A DNA stretch of 64,000 nucleotides from Austropuccinia psidii. Its lineage: Eukaryota > Basidiomycota > Pucciniomycetes > Pucciniales > Sphaerophragmiaceae. This document shows, piece by piece, positions 33,151 to 45,117 of this stretch. The position numbers and the translations under genes are program-made. Location: the NCBI GenBank assembly GCA_023105745.1, contig JALGQZ010000003.1, forward strand, positions 45,904,185 to 45,968,184. The letters are read 5' to 3'. How positions within the stretch are numbered: position 1 is the stretch's first letter; each line of letters starts with the position of its first letter. The notes under the pieces are model-generated. The model searched no databases and was not told the origin of the DNA. It was given only the letters and a program-made list of their open reading frames with translations.

Positions 33151-36100
33151 AAACAAAAAAATCTTGTATTAAACCCATGTATATTAAAAATTTTAGAATG
33201 AGGGAGACTGTTCTGAATTAAAATTCATTTGGGATCGATTTTGATGTTGAGTATACAGGGATATGGTCAATGTTTGACAAATTCTTGCAGTCAGATCTTC
33301 CGGGATAATTAAAATAAAGCTACATTCAGAATTTGAATTACAAATCTGTCTTTTGTAAGATCGTCGAGGTATCCAGAATTAATTAGATTATTTTTCAAAA
33401 TTTCTGATTTCTCATACTTCATTCATATTTTGAAATTCTTCATGCAAATTAAGTTCCAGGATCTCCGAATGGCAACTAAAAATATTTAGTATTCTAGACC
33501 TTGAAGATATTCGAGGCACAGTAAAATACAGGTTTCTTGTAAGTGATTCCAGCCCTCTGAGGTACTTCTAACCCACAAATTGCAAGAAAGGCAAAATTTA
33601 CATGACATTTGGAGTATTTGTAAAATTTCGGACGATCTCTGGCTACTTTTAACAAGATGGTTTTTTTTGCTTTTCGACTGAAAATTTTCAAAGTAAATTA
33701 TTGGTCTGCAAATAATTTGCTTTTCCAGTAACTTTGAAGTTTATGTTTGAATCTTTGAAATTCATTTCCCTGCTTAAATGTAGAATCATTGGGAGAAAAT
33801 TCAGAATAATTATACAGGTTTTTGAAATAAAAATTTGAAATTGAATATACTGGCTATAATACTTGATCGGAATCAAGGTTCTCTAAAAGTCACATACTTT
33901 TCCACATTCACAATGTGCAATGTATACTATTTTGAAGAAAGCTAAAAGTAGATTTTTACGCCTCCAATTACAGTTTTAAGATCCTGTTAAAATAGTATTT
34001 AAAATTATGCCCTTTTTAAAAGACGTCTAATTCCAAATGCATATTTGAATGAATCTTGGAAAAACAGAATATGCATATTCAAATTTTATGTTTGGAGACA
34101 AAGTACCTCAAGGGTAATTTCACATAAGAAGTGAATAATTGGTCTATATCAGCCAATTTGTAGTCATTAAAATGATTATATTGAAGCTTGGATAATATTT
34201 TCAGAACTAAAAGCAATCAGGATGTCCCTATCAAAAATTCAGTCTTCACCTATGGGAGAAATGGTATGTTTGAAATTGGGTAAACCTTTGCATGTTGAAT
34301 ATATATCAGAGTTAATAATTTTTTATTAATTTGAATTATTGAAAATATGGATTTATTCATCATAATTTTTGAAAAAAAGATCAAACAATTTAATCTTGAT
34401 GAATTTGAAAAGAAAATATTTTTCTTCTAATATTCTTATCTTCCTTCAGTTTTTTCATGCTCTTATATCCTGAATTTTCTATTGGTTAAATCAAAGTATC
34501 CAAGACTTCTTTCAAAATATTTCAAAAATTTTGGTGAAGATCAGGAATATTTTCTAACAAATTCCTCAAAATATATAAGATTTTGTGAACATTTCACACA
34601 TAAATTCTTTTTTCATGTAGTATATCTCCTATAAATGTTTCATGAAAGAGCCTTCTTTGCTTATTTAAAATAACCAATATCAATTACCAATATCAATTGA
34701 AGATATAATCTCTTAAGAAATTATTTTTAGGTCTACTGGAAATGAAGGTAAATTTGAGAGTCTTTAATCATAAAAATTTCATATAAACCAATTAAAAAAG
34801 ACTTTTTTCACCAAAGCTAAAAAGCCTGTGATATGGGGTACATTGTTTTGCTTTAAAATAGAAAAGAAATCAATCAACTTGTATTTTTAAATCTAAAAAC
34901 TCAGGATATATAAATTATTCTATCAAATTATTCCAAATAGAAAGAGGACTACAGCATTGAACGAAAAATTGTACTCTTCTTGCTACACTATTTATATCTC
35001 CGATCATTTGTATATGTTAAAGAATAATTTTCTATAAATCTCTTTTAATAATTAAAATACCTGATAATATCCTAATAGTCGTGAAGAATTGATTCATTTC
35101 TCTATTATTAATTTATGAGAAAGATGAATTATTTTGAAGCTATTGTAACCTTGTACAAGTTCCTTTTTTGGCTTTCTTATAAGTTAAGAATTTTGTTTAG
35201 TCTACAATCACAAACCAATAAAGGACTTTTTAGAGTATTCTTGAATATTTTTGATTGATAACAGACACAAACAAAAAATTATCCTCAATATTGTAATGAA
35301 AAAATATAAAATAACTCACTTGATTTCAAATATTTCTCTATATTTGATACTAAGAATAATTTCTCATAATATTTATATCTCATTATTATGGAATATTTTA
35401 TATATACTCTTCACAAATTTCTTCTCACTTATTTTGTATAATTTTTCTGATAGTATATTTTATATAAGCCATTCTTTAAAACTAAATGAGCTAATCTGTT
35501 AAAGAGCTTTGAGGTTTAAAATTAAGAAAGTTGCTTTTCATCACGTGGTATATATAAACTAAAAAGATGAGGCCTTTCTGCAGATATTACCTTGCAATGG
35601 GAAATGTAATGTCACATCTTTCTGAATGGCGAAATTTATTCCATGATATTTCAAAGAAAAATACAAACTTTGGAGCTTTCTCTTTGATTATTTCTATTTC
35701 AAGGAAGATCTAAATATTAATTAATTTTATAAATCCCATTGAATTTAGTTTAGCAAATTTTGAGTGAACTATTTTGTGATTAATATTTAAGAAGTTTGTT
35801 TTTTGAAGTGTGTATCTGAAGAGTTGGTGGTGTGTTTTTACAAATAGAAGATATATAATTCCAAGAATATATTTTTATTCTCTGTAGCTCCATGTTTATT
35901 CTAACTGTAATTCATCAACTATATAAGGTTCTCCTGAGAAGCTAAAGTGTACTGTAAATCAGTTTTCAAAAAGCTCCCTTGGAAAACTCTCAAAGAATAA
36001 GATAAAAGAAAAAAAATATTTCTTCAATAAGAATGAATGCACATACAAATGAGATCAAGAATAGGAAATCCCAATGCCAAAGATCCAACCAGGAAAGTCT

Positions 36101-37639
36101 TTAATCACTGTTTCATCCTGTCAGAAGGAAAAAGTAAATCAGTACAGGATAAGAATAGAAATATTCATTGGATCAGTAAAGAAGGGGTGAAAATGACTCA
36201 ATTAATAAAATAAGTATTTGCTATAAAAATCAAATAAATTAAATCTAACAATAAGTCTTAGTTAATAAAAAACTGAAGGGAGACCCCCCAGGGGTGGAAA
36301 AGATGCTGGTATATTTGTAAATCTGAGAGCTTTACCACTTCATACTTGAGACTGAACTTTACGGGATATTTAATTCTGTATTCATTTCTTGTGTAAACAC
36401 ACCTTTCCAAATTGAAAAATGAGCTGGGTAAGAAAGGCTTTCTAGGGTCTGTGGATGAAATACAGGCTTTCATGAAAGAATTCTTTATGGGATTATTATG
36501 GTTTCCAAGGAAAATTGAGGGAGCTGTGAAATTTCATAATGGAATCAAAATTGACTTTCAAATATCCCTTGAAATCACTTGCCATTTTTTCCTTTGAAAA
36601 GTACTGCATATAAATAATTCATCAATTCTTGAACCCTGAGTGTACCTATTGAACTATTTTGTCTTGAAAATGACTTTAAATTATAAGAATTCCTTTTAAT
36701 GAGCTCCTTGGCGACTGGAAAAAAAGTTTAGAAATAATAATGGCCCTTATCAAATAATCACAATTGTATTTCTTTTGAAAAAACAATGTAAAATGATGTA
36801 TAACACCATTTAGAGATTTTCTGTATTTTGAAGGGAAAAAGCTCCAAGATGTTTTCTCAATGGTTTCCTTTGACCAATTAAAGAAAATGGTGTATTATAT
36901 TATTCAGGTTCCTTTTGAGTTTTTATTGATAGTTCCTGGGCTTTGGTTAAAACACACAAAAAAGATCTTGAAACTATATTTGCACACTGTTTTGCAAAAT
37001 TTTGCAAAGTATGAAAATGGCCTTATTTACCTTATTGAATAGTAAAATAACCAAATTATTCTGAACTTGCAAAAGTGTTAAAAATGTGCTAAAATGAATT
37101 TGAGGTCCAAAGGGACAAATATAGCCATTTTGTCCGGATTTCCCTTGATCAATGAGAAATTCCCACAAGGACCAAAGTTAGACAATGGCTTAAAGATGGC
37201 CCTGGTTTATTTAGAGGGCTTGGCTTTCCAAGAATAATTAAATGGCCATTTTTCTATGGATGATTCATGATACCAAATTTACTAGGTATAATGGGTATGG
37301 TCAAATTGAAATATAGTTAATTTGTAAGAGAATTTCCATATTTTCTTCCAAGTGGGTGTGATTTTCCAATATTCCAACAATTAAAAAAATGGAATCTTAG
37401 TGTAGAATTATTCCTTTCTTGAATCTGATTCTGTTTTCAAATTTAAAAAAACTAATAGTTTTTTTTTGAAATGGATTCTTGACTTCAGACTTTCTCATTG
37501 AAAATTCAACTTAATTTAAACTCTATTTTAAATTTACTGTATATACCTGTCACAGGGGGGCCTTGGGAATAACAAGAGTGGCCTGTAACTCAGAAATTAA
37601 GAGCTCAGCTTGAGGGCTCCAAAGATTAAAGAAATAGTT
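33151..37639. other. AT-rich DNA without a recognisable gene
   Basis: No family motif, LTR pair or RNA gene found. Open frames are short (up to 83 codons at 35251-35502) and dominated by Ile, Leu, Lys and Asn. Confidence 0.5.
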
Positions 37640-38220
37640 GAATATTATATTTCCTTAAAGAAGAATAGGAGAAAGTACAAATATTCAGAAGACAAGAATA
37701 AGGAAACAAGCCAAAGGCAAAAGAGCCAAAAAATATGAATCCCCAATTCACTGTTTCAACCAGCCAGAAAAAAATTGGACTGAATGAAGAATATGACCAC
37801 CAATATCCACTTATGGCCAAAGAAAAAGGTGCAACTGAATGACTTATAAGTATCAGTATTTACTTCCAAGAATGAAAAGAAAATAATAATAAAAAATGAA
37901 TCCACTAGATTAATTAACTGGGAAAAAAGTCTCCAGGGGATGAAAGATTGGCCAGTATATGTGAAAAGCTGAAAGACAGATCCTGGAGACTTGATAATCA
38001 AGCTGCATAATTGGTATCCAGCTGTATTTCCAGTTTTTGGGAAATACATCTTGGCCATATTGACAAATGAAATTGTTTGTATAGAATTCCAACAGTGTAT
38101 TAATGAATTGACACAAAAGGCCAATTACATACAGGTTGGTTGAATACAGCCTGTATGGATCAATCAAGTTTTCCAAGGAGTGCTGGAGCTCTTGACGCCT
38201 TGACAATTGATTTTAAAATA
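37640..38220 (+). other. Coding-like relic of unknown family
   Basis: A single plus-strand frame, broken by a few stops, gives balanced, Trp- and Pro-containing sequence over about 110 codons. Examples are STRLINWEKSLQGMKDWPVYV, a TGA, then TDPGDLIIKLHNWYPAVFPV and TNEIVCIEFQQCINELTQKA. This is unlike the Ile/Asn/Lys-rich junk around it. The overlapping minus frames (up to 122 codons) are probably shadows. I do not recognise the family; a decayed retroelement or gene fragment is likely. Confidence 0.3.
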
Positions 38221-38604
38221 CACAACATCTTGAAACGACCCTTGGGAAAGCCTTGGCCAACATTCCCTTGGGGGAATACTGTTGCAATGTTGAACACCAA
38301 TACATGACAAGCCAGGCTATTGGTGTCCTCTAATTCTCTTATGAGTGTCCCCCATGGATGACAATCTTGAGTCCCTTGGAGCCTTACTTTGAAATGGGTT
38401 GGTCAAATGGTGACTTGACTTCAGACAAGATAATTGAGTTTTGAAACTGTGACCATTGAATTTATGAGAAAGAATGATACATAATGGTATATAATACCCT
38501 TTATTCCCCATGCGTGGTTCCAGGGTTGGGGAAGTCTTTCCCTTGTGTTGAGGGGAAAGCCTGGTGAAAGATGGCTGGTGTCCTCTGGTGGCTTCCAGAG
38601 GCCA

Positions 38605-39617
38605 TTAAGTATTTTCTGTATGAAAAATCTGAAAATCCTCAATACTGCAGCTTACCTCACACTGTATTTGGTGTCTGAAATCAATATAAGTTTCAAAATT
38701 GAGGTGTGGTGTGAAGCTTAGAAGCTATGAGAAATTAATCTATTATAGTTTAGTGGTCCAAATGTGTGTGTGTCTTACAGAAGTGAACGTAAATTTACCA
38801 GAAAGTAATTAAGAATTTCAGTTGTGTACTTTAGTTTTTGAATCAAATTATATATTTAATCTTTTATTCTTAATACATTTTCAGTAATTAAAAAATGAAA
38901 ATTGGAAAGATTCAATTTTGGGGGAAAACCAGATCTTGGATCCAAGGTTGGAAAACTCCCCCAAATTACTTGGTGAAATGTGTGAGATGTTAAACTCCAC
39001 ACAAGACCTCATTACTCATAATCCCTTACATAAAACAAACCTCACCCCAAAATTATTTAACTGTCTCACAGGGTCCTAATACAAATTCTGATAAATTTTG
39101 AAGACTTTTAAACAACTATTGCTATAGGTATGACTGGTTTGTGGGAGTAAAATGGCTCAGACCACCCCTTTTTTGGCCTAAACCAGGGGTCAATGACTCC
39201 ATAATAGGATCTTCTATTTCCAATATACTCCTCACAATGTGCGTGAGAAAAATATAATTTTTGAGTCATATAAATGGTGGCTATAACAGGGTGTCTTATT
39301 TTCCCCATCCTTATTTTTAATTCTAAAATATTTTCCTTTTATAATAATTTTATCCTTGAACCACCCAAAAAAGTGAATTAGAACATTTTTTATGCCCATA
39401 ACCTTTATAAATATTCTGTCCCAAATTCAATGTGATCACTTTTGGGTAGGTTTTCTCTATTATATTTTGTATAGAGACTTTGTTATCATATTAAATTTCC
39501 TTGGTACTTTTCTCAATTAACTTCAATTGAACTTTCTTTTCTAGCCACAAATATTTCATGTAGAGTAGTTTTGGATAAATTTTAATTATTTTTACAATAA
39601 TAAATGTTTATATTAGT
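38605..39617 (+). repeat. R3: truncated, inverted copy of the R LTR
   Basis: Its reverse complement aligns with R1 from about 2065 to about 3300, including the frame with YGVIDPWFRPKKGW (R1: YGIIEPWFRPKKGW) and the ATTTTCATACAGAAAATACT word. The TGTGAGCC end is missing. Orientation is opposite to R1 and R2. Confidence 0.65.
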
Positions 39618-40257
39618 TTTTTTTCTTTATTAATATTCATAAAGCTAAATAAAAAAAATTTGGTTTGTTTTTCTTTTCAAAAATTTTAAAATCACTATTT
39701 TTCCTTAATTTTATCTTATAAAAATTTTGATGATAGGAAAATTACTTGATTTTTAATCAAATTTTTATATTAACACTTTACACTGATTCCAATTTCTATT
39801 CTAATTTCTACACCTGACTTTGGGTACTTCATCTTGACTGATTATGAATATCACTATAATATTCACTTGATTACTTTTGATTGAATAGATGGCATTCATT
39901 TAGGTAAATTCCATCATGAATTTGGGATGATATGGAAGAACATGGAATCCTCAACCAGATTCATTCTATTATGGTAAATAAGCTTAGAAAAAAAATCTAA
40001 TATTTTCAGCCAAACCACTCCTAATATTTTTCCAAATAAAATACAAGGGACCTGAAAAAGGTTGGTGATCCCTGAAAGCTTTTCTTTTCACACATATGTG
40101 GGTCCACCAGTTAATCTATAATATTTCATGATATTTGAAATCAACTATGCAACCCAAACATATTAGCACTTCCAATTCCAAAAATGTGGTTGGATTTTTT
40201 TTACAGAAAATCCAATCATCCAAAAGCTGAAAAATAACATTCAAATTTATTTCCAAA
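39618..40257. other. AT-rich DNA without a recognisable gene
   Basis: No motif recognised on either strand. Confidence 0.5.
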
Positions 40258-41040
40258 GAGCAGATTTATCACAACTTTCACTTTCTGATGAGATATGGGG
40301 CTTATCAGAGCTCATAGAACCAATACTGGTGATATTTGACAGTGTGTGAAAGCTGTTGGAGCACAATGTGCCAATCACACATCTTGTGCTGTAGATATAT
40401 AATTCACTCCTCAAGAATCTTCATCATTATTCATGTCATGCACCTAATTCATGGCTGCAATAATTTCATGAAGTCATCAAGAAATGACACAAGTACAAGG
40501 ACTATGAGCTGAAAAATACCAAGACTTTCCTGGCCACATTATTTAATTCAAGTTATTGGCAAGGGATATTCCATATGATTGGTGTGTTGCCCATGCAAAC
40601 TCTATATATTCTCACTACTCTCTCACAAGACTATGTCCATGCTGCAGCCATTATTTTCAGTTTAGCCAATAACCTTTCCTGATCATCCTCACCCCAGTGC
40701 AAGCTTTGAAAGAGGTATGATACTGCTATCAAATTTAGTCCATCCAATGATGGAGGATAATGACATACTTGAGTATTGGCATTTAACCTGACCAGGGCAC
40801 CCCATATGAGTGCAATTCACAGTTTTTTCTGACTTTCATGACTCACAGCAACAAATTGTCACAGGTGCTCTCTTAGAATTGGGGAAGATAGCACTCCAGT
40901 ATGTCTCAACACCTTCCTCATTTACTGCTGTGTAGAGGGTTTTTTCCAAAAGTGGTCTGTTAATCAAGCCAACACATGCACAAATGGCCAGCAAGACTGT
41001 CTCACTTGTGCTGTCTCAAGGAGTGGTTATAACACAAAAA
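40258..41040 (+). pseudogene. hAT-family transposase, C-terminal relic
   Basis: The plus-strand fragments follow the order of a hAT transposase C-terminal half. LSDEIWGLSELIEPILVIFD lies at about 40281-40340, followed by a stop, with further pieces shifted in frame up to about 40700. The dimerisation region at about 40862-41025 reads ALLELGKIALQYVSTPSSFT, then AV, a TAG where the family has Glu, and RVFSKSGLLIKP. The pattern 'LA..YL..P.SS...ER.FS..G' is characteristic of hAT C-termini. Frame breaks are numerous. No terminal repeats were found. Confidence 0.6.
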
Positions 41041-41372
41041 AATTTTTTAGGTCCAATAAGGCAGTTGAATAATTTTGTTTATATGCTTAGTATTAATTAG
41101 TTGCAATTACATTCCTGTTGGTCTTTTAAGTGACCCAAGGTTATTTTCTAGAGCGCGCAGGTGGCAAAAATGCCGTCTTGATAATTGGAATGATTTAGTC
41201 ATCTGATGAGTCTGAACTGAAAGTTGAGGGCAGTCTGAACTAATCTACACCGATTACCTAATGAGCAAGGGTCCAACTGAGGGTCGGTCCAACCCACGAT
41301 TGGTTGAACCGCAGACTGAGTTTTGACCAATTTCCCATCCTTGCTGTACTGTACAGTTTCGACTGTATTGCA

Positions 41373-42772
41373 TTATTCTATTTGTTGAATCAGCTCCAGC
41401 AAGGAGTTAATTGTCTGAGTTTTTGCGTCCCTCTTTCTCCTCATGCCAGCGCCGTCACCATCCGATTTTTCACTACGCTGTGAGCCACTTCTGTCTAACC
41501 AAATGGAATCAATTCCAGCTGCTTTGGCGCCCAGGTAATCTCTGTAAGGGCAAATGAAATGAGGTTGTAGTTTTCAACAATTTTTTCAATTAAATCATTT
41601 GAAAAATAGCTTTGGGGAAGTACAAACTCTGTAAAATCATCTCCAACATGAAGCATGAGTTCGTCTTTGGAGAGGTTTAGTTGAGATATTACACGATTCC
41701 AAACTTCGGATTCGGGTTTCGAAAAACCGATATCCCAACTGGTAAAAACTTTCACTCGAGGATGGACGATCTCGCTCGAAGGAAGCTTTTGAAAGTCAGC
41801 GCAAAATGGGTTAATAAACATCGATTTTAATGGTTGAGGTGAAGCATTCAAAATCCTTGGATCTGCATTGGTAATTATGCTAAAGGGTTGTTGTTGACAT
41901 ATTAGGTAAGAAATGAATTCAAGAGTGTCCGGATAAAGGCTGTAAACGCCTTCATTAGAAAACCTTTCAATGATCAAATTAGTTAGTTTTTCAAAACTGT
42001 GATGATCGACTTTTGAAGAGGGCAAAATTGATTCTCATTAAAAGGATACAAAAGATGATTGAGAAAACGGACGACAAAACAGAAGACGTATTGAATGATT
42101 CAAGTTCGAAAAGCATAGGGTTAGTTAAATTCAATAAGTCTTGGTTAGAGAATTTTTTGAAACAGCCAACACAAAAACAAAACTAGGCAAAATACTTAAC
42201 TCGCGAAAGACTGCTTCTCGCCTTTCAATGATTCCTCACAGGTTTCCTTGATGACAAGTGCCCACCATTCCTGAGGGTTCATTTTCTTAGCACAGACAGT
42301 ATCGCGCAGCCGACCATAGTTGGGATAAGCTTGATTAATTCTTTTGAACGCTGTCAATTTGCAAACATAAAGGTTATTACTCGTTAAAACTCAAAATTCC
42401 TGTAAGCTTTTTCTGTGGGCCTGCCTTTTTTCATGATATGATTGTTGATTTAGCTTTGTAAGCGAATGAAGTCACCTTTTTTAAAGCTTGCTTCATGAAT
42501 GGCGAGATCGATTCCAGCCTCTTTGGCGATTTGACTCTAAGACGACGATAATCAACGATAGAAAAAAGCGAAGAGTCAGAAATCGAAATGCACTGATAGA
42601 ATTTGTTCATGAAGAAGGATGATTGGAAGAACATGATAAATTTTTCTAGCTTAAATTTCTAATGCAGAAAAAGTAATCATTAAATTACATATTGAAGGTG
42701 TATGGGTAAAGTCGGACAAATCAAGGTTCCAAGCAAATCCAGGAAGATATGGGAGTAACGTCGGCCGTTCAT
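41373..42772 (-). CDS. HDHD3-like HAD-superfamily hydrolase, five exons
   Basis: The only host gene recognised. Exons on the minus strand: 42772-42689, 42536-42476, 42350-42201, 42009-41628 and 41541-41373, with GT-AG introns of 152, 125, 191 and 86 bases. The product is 281 residues (human HDHD3 is about 250). The start is the first in-frame ATG after an upstream TAG. HAD motif I is DLLGTL at Asp12; the second Asp is absent, as in HDHD3. The cap region has YPNYG and EWW near residues 58-78. Motif II is IITNAD (Thr145), motif III FSKPE (Lys196), motif IV GDDFTED (Asp222, Asp223, Asp227) followed by YLGAKAAGIDSIWLDR. The last intron sits within motif IV; unspliced reading loses the last Asp. 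The C-terminus has a basic tail of about 40 residues. Predicted to be a soluble phosphatase-like hydrolase; substrate unknown. Introns are inferred from phase and homology. Confidence 0.85.
41542..41627 (-). other. Last intron of the HDHD3-like gene
   Basis: Donor GTTTGT, acceptor CCTTACAG, 86 bases. It is accidentally open in frame for 28 codons and ends in a TAG shortly after the acceptor, so a naive open frame stops at 41495 and misses the true C-terminus. Confidence 0.8.
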
Positions 42773-43528
42773 GGCCCAATTGGTGGCTACTGAATTATAG
42801 GTGCAAAAAATGCCCTCGGAGCAAACAGGCTATCAGTGATTGGAAGGGCTCGCTGCGATGACCGAGATTTTCTGTGTGCTAAAATGCCAGGGAACAATCG
42901 GGAAGGCTGTCTCGGGAATCCAAACCTTTGAAAACCTGTGGAGGCAAAGAGGAGATGAAGGCAGAGAGATTGGAATGAGACACTTGGATTGATTGTGAAT
43001 GGAAAGAGCCAAGGGGCCTGGTGAGAGCAAGACAGCTTAAGAAATATCCAAGACGAGATGAGGAGACGAACAAAGGACAGTGGTTTGGTGTGCTTCATCC
43101 ACCAAGACTGCAAATCTTATTTTAAATCAGGCAGTGTACAGTACACTTGACCAAGGATGTCATTGCAGAGGCTCAGGGCAATGAAGCAGGATAGCCATAG
43201 GAGTTCCACAGCCACACTTGCAGCTGTGACTACAGGTCACCACAGTCATACCCTGCAGGAGATTCTTGTGGACATGTGCAGCATCCTTCAAAAAAGATCC
43301 AATTCAACCTGTGCCCTTTTTTGTTGCCTCATTGGATACCCCTAGACCCTTTTTTTACCTCAATTTTATCCTGATTTTTGTATTTTTTTCAAAAAACTGT
43401 TTTCTCTTCATTGTTCACTATTTTTTTACAATGTTTTCCTTCATTTTTATTCTTTTACAAAAGAATGGGTGGTTATTCATTTTGAATTAGTTTCTTTATT
43501 GCCTTCAACTCTTTCAACTGGGTCAAAA
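42773..43528. other. Upstream region of the HDHD3-like gene
   Basis: Less AT-rich than most of the window, in line with former or present unique host DNA. It must contain the promoter and 5' leader of the minus-strand HAD gene. Overlapping frames on the minus strand (108, 65 and 64 codons at 42787-43113) and on the plus strand at 43157-43490 show no recognisable family. No TATA box can be assigned with confidence. Confidence 0.4.
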
Positions 43529-43973
43529 TGTCAGGCTGAGTCTATGATGAAGGTGTAATAAGGCTATTTACAACTTTAACTATGACTGTGACATGGTAAA
43601 ATTAATTTGAAAGAGGTTTATAATGGATAATAAAAGCTTATGATTGAATAATAAGGGCTTTAATATTGTGAAATAGTGGTGGTGAGGGCTATTGAAAGCC
43701 CTGAGTGCAGCTTTACCTGTTGGGTTACAATAATAAAATCTACAATACTAAAGTTTATAGTATAACCTGGTTATTTTGCAAGAGTATAACTGTTTTGGAC
43801 AGTTGTACTACGTAGGAATTCAAGAGCAGGATGAGGAGACAATTCTGGCTGTGAAAAGCCTCCTTTTTATCCTGAAATGGGGTGGAATGGCCCTCTAGAC
43901 CATCCACATAGAGGAAGTGAAGAGTTTTTCACTTCAGAGTACTGGCTTGTGGATTTCATAGTGCCTGTATGCT

Positions 43974-43986
43974 CTGTATTGGGCTC
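43974..43986. repeat. LINE target-site duplication, left copy
   Basis: CTGTATTGGGCTC, identical to 45105-45117. The adjacent outer bases differ (T at 43973, G at 45104), which fixes the length at 13. Confidence 0.92.
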
Positions 43987-45104
43987 TTTTTTTCGTTTTA
44001 AGTGCTATTGATTTCACATATTGCACTAAGTATGTACATGCAGGATAAACTATATACATTTAAAGGGTACAAAGTTGGGTTTTATTTGAGTGTCTGGTGC
44101 CTGACATGATTGGGACCTCACCAATATCCGTAAGAGTGTGGGATTGGGATGAGGGTTGCTCCTCGATCCTGCTTCTTTTAAGGGGGTAGCGGCGGCATGA
44201 ATGTGCAGAATCAGATCTGGTGTTTGTGGAGAAGATGTCTTCATCCAAATTGGGATAGGGCCAGGTCGGTTTTTCCTTCCCGGCCCTCTGCATATGCCAT
44301 AAGCATGGAGTAGAGGGTTCCTATCCCGCTCTACTCTTCCCCTGCTGGGAGGCACTTTTCCATCCCCAGCAGATTTGCTTAGGCTGGGTGAGGGAAAGCA
44401 GTTCCTATCCCAACATTTCCCTTTACCCGTACGAGAGGCACTTTTCCATCCTCGCAGGGCTACCCTTTTGGACCAAGGTCCTATGTGAGGAGATGGTGTT
44501 CTCTCTTTGTTTTTTTTTTGTTTTTTTCGTAGATTCATGAGACCGCTACCTTGCCCTAAAAGGAGGAACGAGGTTTAGTACCCCATCCTTAAGACTCTCG
44601 TCTACCAGTGAGGCTTTGCCCCTGTCAAACGGCGCCTGGTTGTAGACTTTGTGTGCTGGGAATCTGTTTGTATTGATTATGTAAGTAGCTATTACTGGGA
44701 TTGCTGTGATCAAATCTAGAAGTTGGTGGTAGTTGTTGAAATCCAGTCGTACTCTCTTTCTCACTAGCTCGCGGCACAGAGTTAGTCGCTGTCTCCTGTA
44801 GGTGGGGCAGAAGATCAAGAAGTGAGCTACTGTTTCCGGGCATTTACAGGACTGACACAGGGGTATGATGGATCTTTTAATCTTGAATAAGTACTGGTTG
44901 AGGGGGACATGCCCGCTCCTCAATTGGAAAAAGAGGGATGCAATTCCTCTGTCCCACGTGGCTAATGCGTTGTGCATTTTCTTCGGCTCCGATTGGAAAG
45001 GGTATCTCCTTGAAGGGTCCGCTATTTCGGTTGGTTCCATCGTCGTTTTTTTGGTGGCCTGGCACAGGCGGCTGAGGCTTTGGGGGAGTGTGTCTTGGAT
45101 TGAG
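43987..45104 (-). mobile_element. 5'-truncated LINE (non-LTR retrotransposon) inside the G2 LTR
   Basis: A 1118-base insertion flanked by a 13-bp duplication, CTGTATTGGGCTC, at 43974-43986 and 45105-45117. The right G2 LTR has the uninterrupted site (TTTATTGGGCTCAGATG near 63612). The left edge begins with a T run, which is a minus-strand poly(A) tail. The minus strand encodes only the end of a LINE ORF2. Truncation at the 5' side, a tail and a long duplication are the signature of target-primed reverse transcription. The composition is notably GC-richer than that of the host LTR. Confidence 0.9.
44546..45104 (-). CDS. LINE ORF2 C-terminal remnant
   Basis: The frame is open from the truncation point at 45104 to the stop at 44546, about 185 codons. 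It contains LFQLRSGHVPLNQYLFKI, then a zinc-knuckle-like CQSCKCPETVAHFLIFC (C-x2-C...H...C), then RRQRLTLCRELVRKRVRLD. These motifs follow the RNase H domain in fungal LINEs that lack an endonuclease at this end. The upstream reverse transcriptase and endonuclease are missing because of the truncation, so the first codon is not a true start. The 162-codon minus frame at 44050-44538 lies in the presumed 3' untranslated part and I do not call it. Confidence 0.75.
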
Positions 45105-45117
45105 CTGTATTGGGCTC
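45105..45117. repeat. LINE target-site duplication, right copy
   Basis: CTGTATTGGGCTC, identical to 43974-43986, running directly into the G2 LTR sequence AGATGTGGTTTTG. Confidence 0.92.

Noticed and set aside
37756..38206. 122- and 98-codon minus-strand frames
   Set aside because: Antisense to a better coding-like plus frame. The sequences contain no recognisable motif.
41495..42025. 176-codon minus-strand frame taken as a complete HAD protein
   Set aside because: It starts at a non-ATG codon inside intron sequence and ends in readthrough of the last intron. Four introns and five exons give the full motif set.
44050..44538. 162-codon minus-strand frame in the LINE
   Set aside because: Lies between the ORF2 stop and the tail in the presumed 3' untranslated region. 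Composition reflects GC-rich sequence, and no motif is visible.
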